From assembly GCA_000620185.1 (NCBI GenBank), contig KK211087.1, positions 467,373 to 531,372 on the forward strand: 64,000 bases of DNA, read 5' to 3'. Of this stretch, positions 1 to 9,373 are shown in pieces. Position 1 is the first letter of the stretch, and every line of letters begins with the position of its first letter. The notes beneath the pieces are model-generated. The model searched no databases. It worked only from the letters and a program-made list of their open reading frames with translations, and was not told the DNA's origin. The position numbers and the translations under genes are program-made. This DNA comes from Geodermatophilaceae bacterium URHB0062. Lineage in GTDB: Bacteria > Actinomycetota > Actinomycetes > Mycobacteriales > Geodermatophilaceae.

Positions 1-429
1 CGCGAGCTGCTCGGTGATCGGGGCGATGAACAGGGCGTCGGGCTTCTGTGCGATGAGACCCTTGATGTCGGCGATCTGCTTGGACTGGTCGTTGTTGGCG
101 TCGGTGACGGTCAGCTGGATGCCCTGCTTCTTCGCCTCGTCCTTCATGCTGGCGGTCTCCGCGAGACGCCACGGGTTGTTGCTCGCGTTCTGGCTGAACG
201 CGACCTTCAGGCCGGACGTCTTGGTGAGCTTGGGTGCCTTGTCGGCGGTCGGGACGTCGGAGGGCGCCTCCGAGTTGCCGGGATCCTCCGCGCCCGCGAG
301 AGCGCAGGAGGCGTCGGACGAGCCCCCCGCGGCGGTGTTGTCGTCGTTCCCACCGCCACCGCAGCCGGCCAACACGCTCACCGACAACACGGCCGCGCCG
401 GCGAACGGCGCGAACTTCCTGAGATCCAC
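1..429 (-). CDS. Sugar ABC transporter substrate-binding lipoprotein (N-terminal part)
   Basis: This is the first 143 codons of an extracytoplasmic solute-binding lipoprotein; the rest runs off the window. Translation from the GTG at 429 gives a short basic start, a hydrophobic segment and the lipobox LAGC, followed by a Gly/Asp/Asn-rich linker. The mature part begins with KVAFSQNASNNPWR and continues with a pattern typical of ribose/galactose-type (periplasmic binding protein 4, LacI-fold) binding proteins, including a QKPDALFIAPIT stretch at the end of the first lobe. A GGAGG ribosome site lies just before the GTG. It should sit on the outer face of the membrane and feed an ABC sugar importer encoded to the left. 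The sugar cannot be told from this fragment. Confidence 0.85.
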   Translation of the reverse strand, partial: MDLRKFAPFAGAAVLSVSVLAGCGGGGNDDNTAAGGSSDASCALAGAEDPGNSEAPSDVPTADKAPKLTKTSGLKVAFSQNASNNPWRLAETASMKDEAKKQGIQLTVTDANNDQSKQIADIKGLIAQKPDALFIAPITEQLA

Positions 430-637
430 GAAACCCTCCAGTGGGATGTGTCCCAGCTCTCGAGGCCGGGCGCCGAGCCCCACAAGGATGGGCACCGAAC
501 ACGCCCTCGTACAGGCGCTTTCGCATAGCGAATCGGTAACGCGGCCTTCCCGTCCCGCCGGCGAGGGCAGGACCCGGTGGCGGACTCCGGTCCGGCGCCG
601 CGCCGACGGCTCGTCCCCCGGTGGTGACGCGGCTCCG

Positions 638-1606
638 TCAGGCGGGGCTCCGCTCCTCACGAGGAGGGAGGTGGACACCCGTGCGTCCGGGTAGCAGCAC
701 CGACAGCTGGGGGTACGACGCCGAGGCGTAGTCGACGACCTCGCCCGGGGATCCCGTGTTGCCGAGCACGCCGTCGAAGTGCACCGGGATGAGGACGTCG
801 GCGCCGCAGGCGGCGGCGAGGTCGGCGCTCTCCCGGGCCGTCAGGTTCCCGACCAGGCCGCGCTCCTCGCGCAGCCGGTCCCGACCGTTGATGGGCAACA
901 GGCAGGTGTCCACGCGGGCGCTCCGCAGCCGCTCCGCCAGTCCGCGCCACATCACGGTGTCCCCCGCATGGAACAGCACCCGACCACCGCACCGGAGGAC
1001 GTACCCGACCGCCCGGTGCGCTCCCCCGCCGTCGAGCCACTCCTCACAGTGGCCGTAGCCGCCCCCGGCGAAGGCGTGCGCGGCGGGCAGCGGCAGGACG
1101 CCGAAGCCGTGCACGTCGACGTCCTCACCCGCCCGGACCGGGAGCAGCGCCGACGGCGGGTAGCCGCACGCCTCCGCCGCGGGCACGCAGCCCTGCGGCA
1201 GGACTACCGGAATGCCCGCCTCGGTCAGGGTCCCCGCGAGGCCGGGGTCCAGGTGATCGGGGTGCTCGTGGGTCACGAGGACGGCGTCCACGAGGTCCGC
1301 CAGATCCTCCGAAGCCAGCCGCGCCGGGCGCTGGCGCACCACGGGCTCGGGGTTGACCGCGCTGCGAGTCTCCAGCCAGGACGACGTCCAGGGGTCGATC
1401 GCCAGTCGCCGGCCGGACGCGTCCACCAGCAGGACCCCGGCGTTGCCCAGCAGCCACACGGTGACGCCATCCGCCGGCCGGGCCGCCCGGACCGCGTCGG
1501 CGATGTCGAGCTCCGGTCCCGGCACATCGTCTCGCTGAGGCACGCCACGGATGATGACCCGACAGCCCACCGACAGCCATCCCGGGAACGACTCCGAGGC
1601 GCGCAC
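638..1606 (-). CDS. Metallo-beta-lactamase-fold hydrolase (UlaG-like)
   Basis: The protein is 322 residues from the ATG at 1606, though a GTG about 21 codons further in (VPQRDD) may be the true start because the first residues look unlike the family. The metal motif VTHEHPDHLD sits near residues 112-120 and supplies the HxHxDH ligands; a later LFHAGDT gives the bridging aspartate and IPVHFDG a C-terminal histidine. This is the UlaG/YtnP type of the superfamily, cytoplasmic, usually a phosphodiesterase or lactonase. The substrate cannot be inferred. It stands alone between the binding-protein gene and a divergent LuxR regulator. Confidence 0.85.
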   Translation of the reverse strand: MRASESFPGWLSVGCRVIIRGVPQRDDVPGPELDIADAVRAARPADGVTVWLLGNAGVLLVDASGRRLAIDPWTSSWLETRSAVNPEPVVRQRPARLASEDLADLVDAVLVTHEHPDHLDPGLAGTLTEAGIPVVLPQGCVPAAEACGYPPSALLPVRAGEDVDVHGFGVLPLPAAHAFAGGGYGHCEEWLDGGGAHRAVGYVLRCGGRVLFHAGDTVMWRGLAERLRSARVDTCLLPINGRDRLREERGLVGNLTARESADLAAACGADVLIPVHFDGVLGNTGSPGEVVDYASASYPQLSVLLPGRTGVHLPPREERSPA

Positions 1607-1734
1607 TCGCGCCTCCTCCCCTGTCGCACCGCCGGTTGCGAGGTGTTGGATGGCGGAGTCGCGCTGCGGGTGCTGCCCCGGCCGACCGAGCGGGGACCTG
1701 CGGACGACTTCCGACCAGGTCAGGCGGTGGAATC

Positions 1735-4509
1735 GTGTCCGTTCCCGACTCGAGACCGGCCCTGGTGGGCCGACGCGAGGAGTGCGACCGGCTCAGCGGC
1801 CTCCTCGCCACCGCCAGGTCCGGCCACAGCCAGGTCGTGGTGCTGCGCGGAGAGGCCGGCATCGGCAAGACCGCGCTGCTGGAGTTCCTCCGGGACCGCG
1901 CCGCCGGCTGCGGGATCGCCACGGCGGCCGGGGTCGAGTCCGAGATGGAGCTGGTCTTCGCGGGACTGCACCAGTTGTGCAGCCCCTACCTGGACCGGCT
2001 CGACCGGCTCCCCGGTCCGCAGAGCGACGCGCTCGCCACTGCGTTCGGGTTGCGGTCGGACACGGCACCGGACCGGTTCTTCGTGGGACTGGCCGTGCTC
2101 ACGCTGCTGTCGGTCGTCGCCGAGGAGCGACCGCTGGTCTGCCTCGTGGACGACGCCCAGTGGCTGGACCAGGCGTCGGCGGAGACCCTGCAGTTCGTCG
2201 CCCGCAGGCTCGCGGCCGAGCCCGTGGCCATGCTCTTCGCCAGCCGCGCGTCCGGTCATCGGAACGAGCTCGCCGGGCTCCCGGTTCTCGACGTGGCTGG
2301 CCTGCCCCCGGCCGATGCGGGAGCGCTCCTCGGGTCGGTGGTCTCCGGTGCGGTCGATCCCCTCGTGCGGAACCGGATCGTGGCCGAGTGCCAGGGCAAT
2401 CCGCTGGCCCTGCTGGAGCTTCCCCGAGGGTTCTCCACCGCCGAACTGGCCTTCGGAGTGGCCACCGGACCCAGCGGGACGCCGGTGGCCGAACGTCTCG
2501 AGCAGGGTTTCCTGCGCCAGCTGCAGACGCTGCCACCGAGCGGCCGGCAGCTGCTGCTGGCCGCGGCCGCGGAACCGGTCGGCGACCTGTCGCTGCTGTG
2601 GAGCGCCACGGAGCGCCTCGGGATCGGCACCGAGGCCGCGGCCGCGGCGGAGGCGGCGGGGTTGGTCGACCTGCGGGACGGCGTCCGGTTCCGGCATCCG
2701 TTGGTCCGGTCGGCGGTCTACCGCTCCGCCACGCCCGCGGAACGGCGGGAGGTCCACCGGGCCCTGGCCGACGTCACCGATCCGGTCCGGGATCCCGATC
2801 GGCGGGCCTGGCACCGCGCCTGGGCCGCCGTCGGCCCGGACGAGGAGGTCGCTCTCGAACTCGAGCACTCCGCGGGCCGGGCGCTCGGCCACGGGGGGCT
2901 GGCCGCCGCAGCGGCCTTCCTCGAGCGGTCGGCCGCCCTCACTCCCGACCCGGTCCGCCGGGGCCTGCGCGCGCTCGAGGCAGCCCAGGGCAAGGTCGCC
3001 GCCGGCGCGTTCGATGACGTCTCGACGCTGCTGTCCACCGCTTGCGCCGGGCCGCTCGGCGAGACCGAACGGGCGCGCATCGACCTGTTGCGGGCCCAGA
3101 TGTCCTTCGCCACGAACCGTGGCAACGAGGCACTGCCCCTGTTGCTGGCCGCCGCACGGCGGCTCGAGCCCGTCGACGTGGAGCTCGCCCGCGACACCTA
3201 CCTCGACGCGTTCTCCGCGGCGCTGTTCGCCGGTCGTCTGGCCGTCGGGCCCGGCGCCCGGCAGGTCGCCCAGGCGGCGCGGGCGGCGCCTCCGCCGCGA
3301 CCGCCGCGCAAACGCGACGCCCTGCTGGAGGGGCTCGCCGTGCTCTTCACCGAGGGCTACGCACCCGCCGTTCCGCAGTGCCGCCGCGCGATCGAGGCGT
3401 TCGCCGGCGAGGACCTGACCATGGACGAGGCGCTGCGCTTCTCCTGGCTGGCTGCGGCCACCGCCGCCTCCCTGTGGGACGACGACGGCTGGGACGTCCT
3501 CACCCGCCGGCACCTGGACCTCGCCCGACGTGCCGGCGCGCTCGGCGCCCTGCCGCTGGCATTGAACACGCGGATCGTCCTGCTCCTTTTCACCGGTGAC
3601 TTGACCGCGGCGGCGGCGCTGGTCCAGGAGATCCGGTCCGTCACCGACATCACGCGGAGCACCCTTGCGCACTACGGGGAGGTCGCGCTCCTCGCCCTGC
3701 GGGGTCGTGCCGGGGAGGCGGAGCCGCTGATACGGGCGTGCATGGACGACGTCGTCGCCCGCGGCGAGGGCGTCGGCGTGAACATGGCCCTGTGGGCGTG
3801 CGCCGTCCTCTGCAACGGGCTGGGTCGATACGAGGACGCGCTCCGCGCGGCCCGCGAGGCGACCGCAGACCCGCTCGAACTCGGTCCGCCGAAGTGGGCG
3901 CTCGCCGAGCTCGTCGAGGCCGGCGTGCGCAGCGGCGAGCCGGCGGTCGCCGAGGCAGGACTGGAGCAGCTCTCCGCGATGGCCCGTGCCAGCGGCAGCG
4001 ACTGGGCACTGGGGGTGGCGGCGAGCCGGCGAGCGCTGCTGCGCGAGGGCGACTCCGCCGACGCGCTGCACCGGGAGGCGATCGAGCGGCTCGGCCGCAC
4101 CCTGATGCGGGTCGACCTCGCTCGCGCGCAGCTCCTCTACGGCGAGTGGCTGCGGCGTGAGGGTCGCCGCGTGGAAGCCCGCGGCCAGCTGCGGTCCGCC
4201 CATGAGGGGTTGACCGCGATGGGCCTCGGGGCCTTCGCCGACCGTGCCCGCCACGAGCTCTTGGCCACCGGCGAGACGGTGCGGAAGCGGACGCCGGAGA
4301 CATCGGGCCAGCTCACCGCTCAGGAGGCGCACATCGCCCGGCTCGCCGCGCAGGGGCTCACCAACCCGGAGATCGCCACCGCGCTGTACGTGAGCCCGAG
4401 GACGGTCGAATGGCATCTCCGCAAGACGTTCAGCAAGCTCGGGGTCAGCACCCGCCGGGACCTGCGCCGGTCGCTGCCGGAGATCGAGCACGGGTTCGTC
4501 GTCACCTAG
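1735..4509 (+). CDS. LuxR-family ATPase transcriptional regulator
   Basis: A large STAND-type regulator of about 924 residues. The GTG at 1735 is preferred because the conserved start (PALVGRREEC) follows at once; an in-frame ATG at 1636 would add an unconserved tail. Order: AAA ATPase with Walker A GEAGIGKT and Walker B CLVDDAQW, then a winged-helix and TPR-like alpha-helical middle, then a C-terminal LuxR helix-turn-helix (LTAQEAHIARLAAQGLTNPE, then RTVEWHLRKTFSKLGV). Such proteins (MalT/LAL type) bind an inducer through the middle region and activate transcription. It converges on an epoxide hydrolase gene across a strong hairpin, so it is not co-transcribed with it. The inducer is unknown. 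Confidence 0.9.
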   Translation: MSVPDSRPALVGRREECDRLSGLLATARSGHSQVVVLRGEAGIGKTALLEFLRDRAAGCGIATAAGVESEMELVFAGLHQLCSPYLDRLDRLPGPQSDALATAFGLRSDTAPDRFFVGLAVLTLLSVVAEERPLVCLVDDAQWLDQASAETLQFVARRLAAEPVAMLFASRASGHRNELAGLPVLDVAGLPPADAGALLGSVVSGAVDPLVRNRIVAECQGNPLALLELPRGFSTAELAFGVATGPSGTPVAERLEQGFLRQLQTLPPSGRQLLLAAAAEPVGDLSLLWSATERLGIGTEAAAAAEAAGLVDLRDGVRFRHPLVRSAVYRSATPAERREVHRALADVTDPVRDPDRRAWHRAWAAVGPDEEVALELEHSAGRALGHGGLAAAAAFLERSAALTPDPVRRGLRALEAAQGKVAAGAFDDVSTLLSTACAGPLGETERARIDLLRAQMSFATNRGNEALPLLLAAARRLEPVDVELARDTYLDAFSAALFAGRLAVGPGARQVAQAARAAPPPRPPRKRDALLEGLAVLFTEGYAPAVPQCRRAIEAFAGEDLTMDEALRFSWLAAATAASLWDDDGWDVLTRRHLDLARRAGALGALPLALNTRIVLLLFTGDLTAAAALVQEIRSVTDITRSTLAHYGEVALLALRGRAGEAEPLIRACMDDVVARGEGVGVNMALWACAVLCNGLGRYEDALRAAREATADPLELGPPKWALAELVEAGVRSGEPAVAEAGLEQLSAMARASGSDWALGVAASRRALLREGDSADALHREAIERLGRTLMRVDLARAQLLYGEWLRREGRRVEARGQLRSAHEGLTAMGLGAFADRARHELLATGETVRKRTPETSGQLTAQEAHIARLAAQGLTNPEIATALYVSPRTVEWHLRKTFSKLGVSTRRDLRRSLPEIEHGFVVT

Positions 4510-4533
4510 CCGTGCCGCCGGCCGGACCCCTGC

Positions 4534-4565
4534 GGGTGGCCACGCCGTTGCCGGCGTGGCCACCC
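4534..4565. terminator. Bidirectional hairpin terminator
   Basis: A perfect 14-bp inverted repeat (4534-4547 with 4552-4565, loop TTGC) lies between the stop codons of the converging LuxR regulator and epoxide hydrolase. There is no long U-tract, which is common for actinobacterial terminators. The position between two convergent stops supports a shared terminator. Confidence 0.75.
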
Positions 4566-4571
4566 GGCCGA

Positions 4572-5825
4572 TCAGCCGCGCAGTGGCCGGAACGCCGCAC
4601 GAACCTCGGTCGCGAACAGCTCCGGCTCCTCCCAGGCGGCGAAGTGGCCGCCACGATCCACCTCGTTGAAGTAGCCGAGGGTCGGGTAGGACAGCTCGAC
4701 CCAGCTCCGCGGGCTCCGCCAGATCTCGCCCGGGAACGTGGTGAAGGCGACCGGGACTCCGACCTCCGGGGGTGCCTGGCCCGCCCGGGCCTGGGTGGCG
4801 GCAACCCCGTAGTTGTCCCAGTACGACCGGGCCGCCGAGGCACCGGTGCCGGTCAGCCAGTACAGCGTGATGTTGTCGAGAACCTCGTCCCGGGTCAGGT
4901 TGCCCGACGGCTGATCGTCGACGAAGGCGCGGCTGATCTTCTCGTAGCTGTCGGTGTCGTGGTCGAGCAACCAGGCGGCCAGGGCGACGGGCGAGTCCAG
5001 CTGGGCGTAGGCGGTGGTCTGCGGCCGGGTCGCCATCTCCAGGAAGTAGCCGAAGCCGCTGGCCTGGAATATGCCGATCGCCGCGAGAGCCGCGCGCTCC
5101 TGCTCGGTGTCCGTCGGCATGGGCGCGCCGCCCAGCGCTGTCACGAGCAGGTTGATGTGGATGCCGAGCAACCCCTCGGGTGCCTGGCGGCCCATCGCGT
5201 CCGTGACGCCGGCGCCCACATCGCCGCCCTGGGCGACGTAATGGGTGTAGCCGAGGCGGCGCATCAGCTCTGCCCACGCCTGCCCGACGCGACCGACGTC
5301 CCAGCCCGGCTCCGTCGGCTGAGCGGAGAAGCCGTAGCCGGGCAGCGACGGCAGCACGAGGTCGAATGCGTCCTCGGCACGCCCGCCGTGCGCGGTCGGG
5401 TCCGTCAGCGGACCCACGCTCGCGAGCAGCTCCACGACCGAGCCCGGCCAGCCGTGCGTCATGAGCAGCGGCAGGGCGTTCTCGTGCCGCGACCGCACGT
5501 GGACGAAGTGGACGTCCACGCCGTCGATCTCGGTCATGAACTGTGGCAGCGCGTTCAACCTCGCCTCGCACCGGCGCCAGTCGTGGTCGGTCGACCAGTA
5601 GCGCGCGAGGTGCTGGGCCGTCGCCAGCTGAACGCCCTGCGAACGGTCGTCGACCAGCTCCCTGGAGGGCCAGCGTGTCGCGGCGATGCGGCTGCGCAGG
5701 TCGGTGAGCGCCTGCTCCGGCACGTGGATCTGGAAGGGGCGCAGGGCGGTCAGGTCGGCCTCCGCGCGCGGCGGGGGAACCGCGCCGCCCGTGGTGGTCG
5801 CGGTGGGTTGGGTCGGTACGGACAC
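4572..5825 (-). CDS. Epoxide hydrolase, EHN-domain type (copy 1)
   Basis: This is a 417-residue alpha/beta hydrolase from the GTG at 5825, which has AGGAGG just upstream. It has the N-terminal EHN domain (LRPFQIHVPEQALTDLRSRI) followed by the hydrolase fold: oxyanion motif HGWPGS, nucleophile loop YVAQGGDVGAGV with the catalytic Asp, a cap region, and the histidine in GGHFAAWE near the end. The family opens epoxides to diols through an aspartyl ester. The usual Trp after the nucleophile (GGDWG) is Val here. A clear paralogue lies at 10722-12005. Downstream it ends at the hairpin shared with the LuxR regulator. The natural substrate is unknown. Confidence 0.88.
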   Translation of the reverse strand: MSVPTQPTATTTGGAVPPPRAEADLTALRPFQIHVPEQALTDLRSRIAATRWPSRELVDDRSQGVQLATAQHLARYWSTDHDWRRCEARLNALPQFMTEIDGVDVHFVHVRSRHENALPLLMTHGWPGSVVELLASVGPLTDPTAHGGRAEDAFDLVLPSLPGYGFSAQPTEPGWDVGRVGQAWAELMRRLGYTHYVAQGGDVGAGVTDAMGRQAPEGLLGIHINLLVTALGGAPMPTDTEQERAALAAIGIFQASGFGYFLEMATRPQTTAYAQLDSPVALAAWLLDHDTDSYEKISRAFVDDQPSGNLTRDEVLDNITLYWLTGTGASAARSYWDNYGVAATQARAGQAPPEVGVPVAFTTFPGEIWRSPRSWVELSYPTLGYFNEVDRGGHFAAWEEPELFATEVRAAFRPLRG

Positions 5826-5869
5826 GGATGCCTCCTGGGATCGGACCGTTGCGTAGCGGTTGCTGGAAC

Positions 5870-6808
5870 TCAGCCGAACGTGAAGACGTGGGCCCGGGCA
5901 CCGGGCTCGCTGAACGTGATCTCCAGCGTCCGTTCGCGGACCCCGTCGTGCTGGCGCACGAGCTGGTACATCCGGCCGTGCCGGAGCACGCCGTTGCCCT
6001 CCTCGTCGACGTCCACCCCGTGCGAGGCGCCGGGGGCCGCACCGTCGAGGACCACCCGGAACGGGATGGGCGGCCCTCCCCCGGTGGACAGCACGAGATG
6101 GGCGTCCCGTGCCTCGAAGCGGAACGCGATGCTGCCGCCGGCCCCCTCGAGCACGACGTCCTCCGGCTCGACCGTCCACTGGCCGGTGAGCGCCCAGTGG
6201 CCGGAGCGCAGGTGCTCGGGAAGCCGGTAGGGAGGGCCGTCCGGCGAGTCGAAGTACGCGCTCCGCTCCTGGCCGAGGTACGTCTCGGGTGTCCGCAGCC
6301 GGTCCCAGTCGGCCTCCGCCTCCACGCCCTCGCCGAGGACGGAGACGGGCTCCCGGTCGATCCCGAGCAGCCGCTGGAGGAGCCGTTCCGAGCCATCGTA
6401 GCGGCCCTCGCCGGCGTGCGAGTCGCGGATGATGCCGTCCCGGTCCACGAAGTAGAGCGCCGGCCAGAAGTGGTTGTCGAAGGCGCTCCAGACCCCGTAG
6501 TCGTTGTCGACGGCGACGGGGTAGTCGATGCCCCGCTCCTCCATGGCCTCGCGCACGAGGTCGATGTCGTGCTCGAAGGAGAACTCCGGGGTGTGGACCC
6601 CGATGACGACCAGCCCGTCGTCGCGGTAGGCCCGCGACCACGCGCGGACGTAGGGCGCCGTGCGCAGCCAGTTGATGCAGGTCAACGTCCAGAAGTCGAC
6701 CAGGACGATCTTCTCCCGCAGCCCGGCGGGATCGAGCGGCTCGGTGTTCAGCCACGCGGTCGCCCCGTCGAACGGCGGCATGTGCCGACGCCGGAACAGG
6801 GTGGTCAT
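5870..6808 (-). CDS. Thioredoxin-like redoxin, DipZ C-terminal type, with a CINW site
   Basis: The protein is 312 residues from the ATG at 6808, with GAGGTG before it. Residues 1-160 form a thioredoxin/AhpC-TSA fold (VLVDFWTLTCINW, then VIGVHTPEFSFEHD and the cis-Pro region ALYFVDRDG). The remaining half is a beta-rich domain as in the C-terminal part of DipZ/TlpA-like proteins. The family active site is CxxC, but the second cysteine is Trp here (C44-I-N-W47), so a normal dithiol reaction is not possible. No signal peptide or membrane segment is seen, so it should be cytoplasmic. It lies 44 bp upstream of the epoxide hydrolase on the same strand and may be co-transcribed. Confidence 0.82.
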   Translation of the reverse strand: MTTLFRRRHMPPFDGATAWLNTEPLDPAGLREKIVLVDFWTLTCINWLRTAPYVRAWSRAYRDDGLVVIGVHTPEFSFEHDIDLVREAMEERGIDYPVAVDNDYGVWSAFDNHFWPALYFVDRDGIIRDSHAGEGRYDGSERLLQRLLGIDREPVSVLGEGVEAEADWDRLRTPETYLGQERSAYFDSPDGPPYRLPEHLRSGHWALTGQWTVEPEDVVLEGAGGSIAFRFEARDAHLVLSTGGGPPIPFRVVLDGAAPGASHGVDVDEEGNGVLRHGRMYQLVRQHDGVRERTLEITFSEPGARAHVFTFG

Positions 6809-6935
6809 GAGCGCACCTCTTCGGACGACGGGGCGGGCAGGGAGCCGGTGGGATGGGCCGGCAGGGCGGACTCTCGTCCTCCCGGCCGGGGCGTCGCGTC
6901 CGTCGAACACCCTGGCGTGTCCTCGGCCACCCGGG

Positions 6936-9008
6936 TCAGCCGGCGGGGACGACGACGTCCCCGGGCGGGGGTAGTCCGGGGACGGGCCGGCTCCCGGGTG
7001 CCTCGCCGCGCGCGACGGCCGCCGGCGCCCGGTCGCGGGGGATCCCGGCGGCGGCGTACGCCTCGTCCTCGCCCAGGGTCTCCTTGTCGAACAGCGTGTG
7101 AGCCAGCCCGTCCAGCCGCACCCGATGGCTCTGCAGCGTCTGCACCGCATCGCCGTAGCACTGCTCGATCAGGCGCCGGACCTCCTCGTCGACGAGCTGC
7201 TTCGTCGCCGGCGCGGCGCCGTCCGGCCCGAACGGCTGCTCCTGACCCGGTGGTGGGAGCACGGAGACCGGACCGACCCGGGGGGACATCCCCCACCGGC
7301 CGACCATCTGGCGCGCGAGCCTCGTGGCCTGGTCCAGGTCGCTCTCGGCACCGGTCGTGACCGCTCCGTAGACGATCTCCTCGGCCGCCCGGCCACCGAG
7401 GGCCCCGGCGATGCGACCGCGCAGGTAGGTCTCCGTGTAGCCGTAGCGGTCCATCTCCGGGGTCTGCACCGTGACCCCCAGCGCCTGCCCCCGCGGGATG
7501 ATCGTCACCCGGCGCACCGGGTCGGCTCCGGGGGTCAGCATGCCGAGCAAGGCGTGCCCGGACTCGTGATAGGCGGTGCTCAGCTTCTCCTCGGGCGAGA
7601 GCACGATGCCGCGCACGGTTCCCAGCAGGACCTTCTCCAGAGCTTCGCCGAAGTCGGTGCCGGTCACCCGCTCGTGGTGGTGCTCGGCAGCCGCGAGCGC
7701 CGCCTCGTTCACCAGATTGGCCAGGTCGGCTCCGACCATGCCCGGCGTCGCCGCGGCCACCGTGGCGAGGTCCACCTCGGGCACGAGCGGCACGCTGCGC
7801 GTGTGGACGGCGAGGATCTTCAGCCGGCCGTCCAGGTCCGGGGGGCTGACGGCCACTCGACGGTCGAACCGACCCGGACGCAGCAGAGCCGGGTCGAGGA
7901 CCTCCGGACGGTTCGTGGCGGCCAGCACGACGACGCCCTCGTTGCCCTCGAACCCGTCCATCTCGGTGAGGATCTGGTTCAGCGTCTGCTCCCGCTCGTC
8001 GACCCCGCCGGCGGAGAAGGACCCGCCGCGGGCCCGGCCGATGGCATCGAGCTCGTCGATGAAGATGATCGACGGGGCGACCTTCTTGGCCTGGTCGAAC
8101 AGGTCACGCACCCGGCTGGCGCCGACACCCACGATCGCCTCGATGAACTCCGACGCGGAGATCGAGAAGAAGGGCACCCCCGCCTCGCCCGCCACGGCAC
8201 GGGCCAGCAGCGTCTTCCCCGTGCCGGGCGGCCCGGAGAGCAGCACGCCGTGCGGGATCCGCGCACCGAGCCGCGTGTAGCGCTGGGGATCACGGAGGAA
8301 GTCGACGATCTCGCGCACCTCGTGCTGCACCTCGTCGATGCCGGCGACGTCGGCGAACGTGGTCCGGCTCGTGGCATCCGGCTGGTAGAGGGTGGCCTTG
8401 GACTTCCCGAACCCGCCCAGCCCGCCGAGACCCGAGGCCGCCCGGCGCCGCAGGAACCACACGAGCAGGCCGATGAGCAGCAGGGTCGGCCCGAAACCCA
8501 CGAGGACCTGTTGCCACAGCGGCGCTGCGGCGTCGGGATCGGTGGCGTTGACCGTGACCCCCTTGGCCTCCAGCGTGGCCAGGAGGTCGTCCGTCGCGAA
8601 CGTCGGGCGCTGCGTGGTGAACAGGGCCACCCTCGTCGGGTCCTTCGACCGGGGCGGGTAGTCGACCGCCTTGGCGAACTCGCCCTGGATCGTGTCGGCG
8701 GTCGACGTGACCGTCTCGACGTTGCTCCGGTCCAGTTGATCGGTGAAGAAGGTGTACGAGACGTCGGTCCGGGGCGGCGGCCCCATGACGACCGACGCGA
8801 GGACCCAGTTGATCGCCAGGGCGGCCAGCAGCACTCCCCAGAAGCCCCCACGGCGCGGCTGCCGCTGGGCGGCGCCCGTGGAGGAGCCGTCGGGCATGCC
8901 CTCCACCCGCCACGGGGCGGGACGCGGCTGCCCGTCGCCGTTGCGCCCGCGCAGACGTCTCCAGAGACCCGCCGGTCGTCCCCCGCCGGGGGTGCTGTCG
9001 GAAGCCAT
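6936..9008 (-). CDS. ftsH: ATP-dependent zinc metalloprotease FtsH
   Basis: A 690-residue membrane-bound AAA+ protease that extracts and degrades damaged or short-lived membrane and soluble proteins as a hexamer. It has a 50-residue hydrophilic N-terminal extension, TM1 near 55-75, an external domain, TM2 near 168-188, Walker A GPPGTGKT (259-266), Walker [12 protein letters not shown] (314-324), the second region of homology ([17 protein letters not shown]) and the zinc site HESGH (481-485). All catalytic elements are intact. It is not next to hpt/folE/folP as many actinobacterial ftsH genes are, so this may be a secondary copy. It starts 26 bp downstream of the DUF6510 stop codon. Confidence 0.96.
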   Translation of the reverse strand: MASDSTPGGGRPAGLWRRLRGRNGDGQPRPAPWRVEGMPDGSSTGAAQRQPRRGGFWGVLLAALAINWVLASVVMGPPPRTDVSYTFFTDQLDRSNVETVTSTADTIQGEFAKAVDYPPRSKDPTRVALFTTQRPTFATDDLLATLEAKGVTVNATDPDAAAPLWQQVLVGFGPTLLLIGLLVWFLRRRAASGLGGLGGFGKSKATLYQPDATSRTTFADVAGIDEVQHEVREIVDFLRDPQRYTRLGARIPHGVLLSGPPGTGKTLLARAVAGEAGVPFFSISASEFIEAIVGVGASRVRDLFDQAKKVAPSIIFIDELDAIGRARGGSFSAGGVDEREQTLNQILTEMDGFEGNEGVVVLAATNRPEVLDPALLRPGRFDRRVAVSPPDLDGRLKILAVHTRSVPLVPEVDLATVAAATPGMVGADLANLVNEAALAAAEHHHERVTGTDFGEALEKVLLGTVRGIVLSPEEKLSTAYHESGHALLGMLTPGADPVRRVTIIPRGQALGVTVQTPEMDRYGYTETYLRGRIAGALGGRAAEEIVYGAVTTGAESDLDQATRLARQMVGRWGMSPRVGPVSVLPPPGQEQPFGPDGAAPATKQLVDEEVRRLIEQCYGDAVQTLQSHRVRLDGLAHTLFDKETLGEDEAYAAAGIPRDRAPAAVARGEAPGSRPVPGLPPPGDVVVPAG

Positions 9009-9034
9009 GAGGTGCCCCCCTTCCCACTGGATCG

Positions 9035-9373
9035 CTAGCCGAGCTCCCCGTCGTCCTCGGTCGCAGGTCCTCCGCCGGACGACGCGGGCATCGGGATCTC
9101 CAGGAGCCGGCTGCCGCTCAGGTCCAGCAGGATGCGGCCCTCCCGCATGCCGACGCGGAGGACCATTCCCGTGCAGGACGGGCAGCGCAGCACCATCGCC
9201 GGGGCGTCGGCGTAGACGTGGTGAGCGCCCAGCATCGACGTCGCCCCGCAGCCGGCGCAGCGCGACCGGGCGGCGGTGACGTCCACCGCGAAGACCTCGG
9301 CCAGGATGCCGCCGGCGGCGTTGCCGTCGAGTCGGCGCGCCGCGATCGGATCGAGCGTGACGGGGTCGGTCAT
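9035..9373 (-). CDS. DUF6510 family zinc-ribbon-like protein
   Basis: This 112-residue protein contains two CxxC pairs (Cys39/42 and Cys64/67) separated by about 20 residues, the pattern of a small zinc ribbon or rubredoxin-like knuckle. I recognise it as DUF6510, which I recall being found beside ferredoxin reductases and sulfite-oxidase-like proteins. Its ATG overlaps the stop of the upstream ferredoxin reductase by four bases (ATGA, 9370-9373), so translation is coupled and the two products probably work together. The function is unknown; it may carry metal or electrons for the reductase. Confidence 0.85.
   Translation of the reverse strand: MTDPVTLDPIAARRLDGNAAGGILAEVFAVDVTAARSRCAGCGATSMLGAHHVYADAPAMVLRCPSCTGMVLRVGMREGRILLDLSGSRLLEIPMPASSGGGPATEDDGELG

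Noticed and set aside
1720-6396. A 1558-codon open frame on the minus strand, and other very long frames (for example plus-strand 13227-16670 and 57789-61580)
   Set aside because: They run antisense or out of frame to recognised genes, are rich in Arg/Gly/Pro and show no domain. Long open shadows are expected in DNA this GC-rich.
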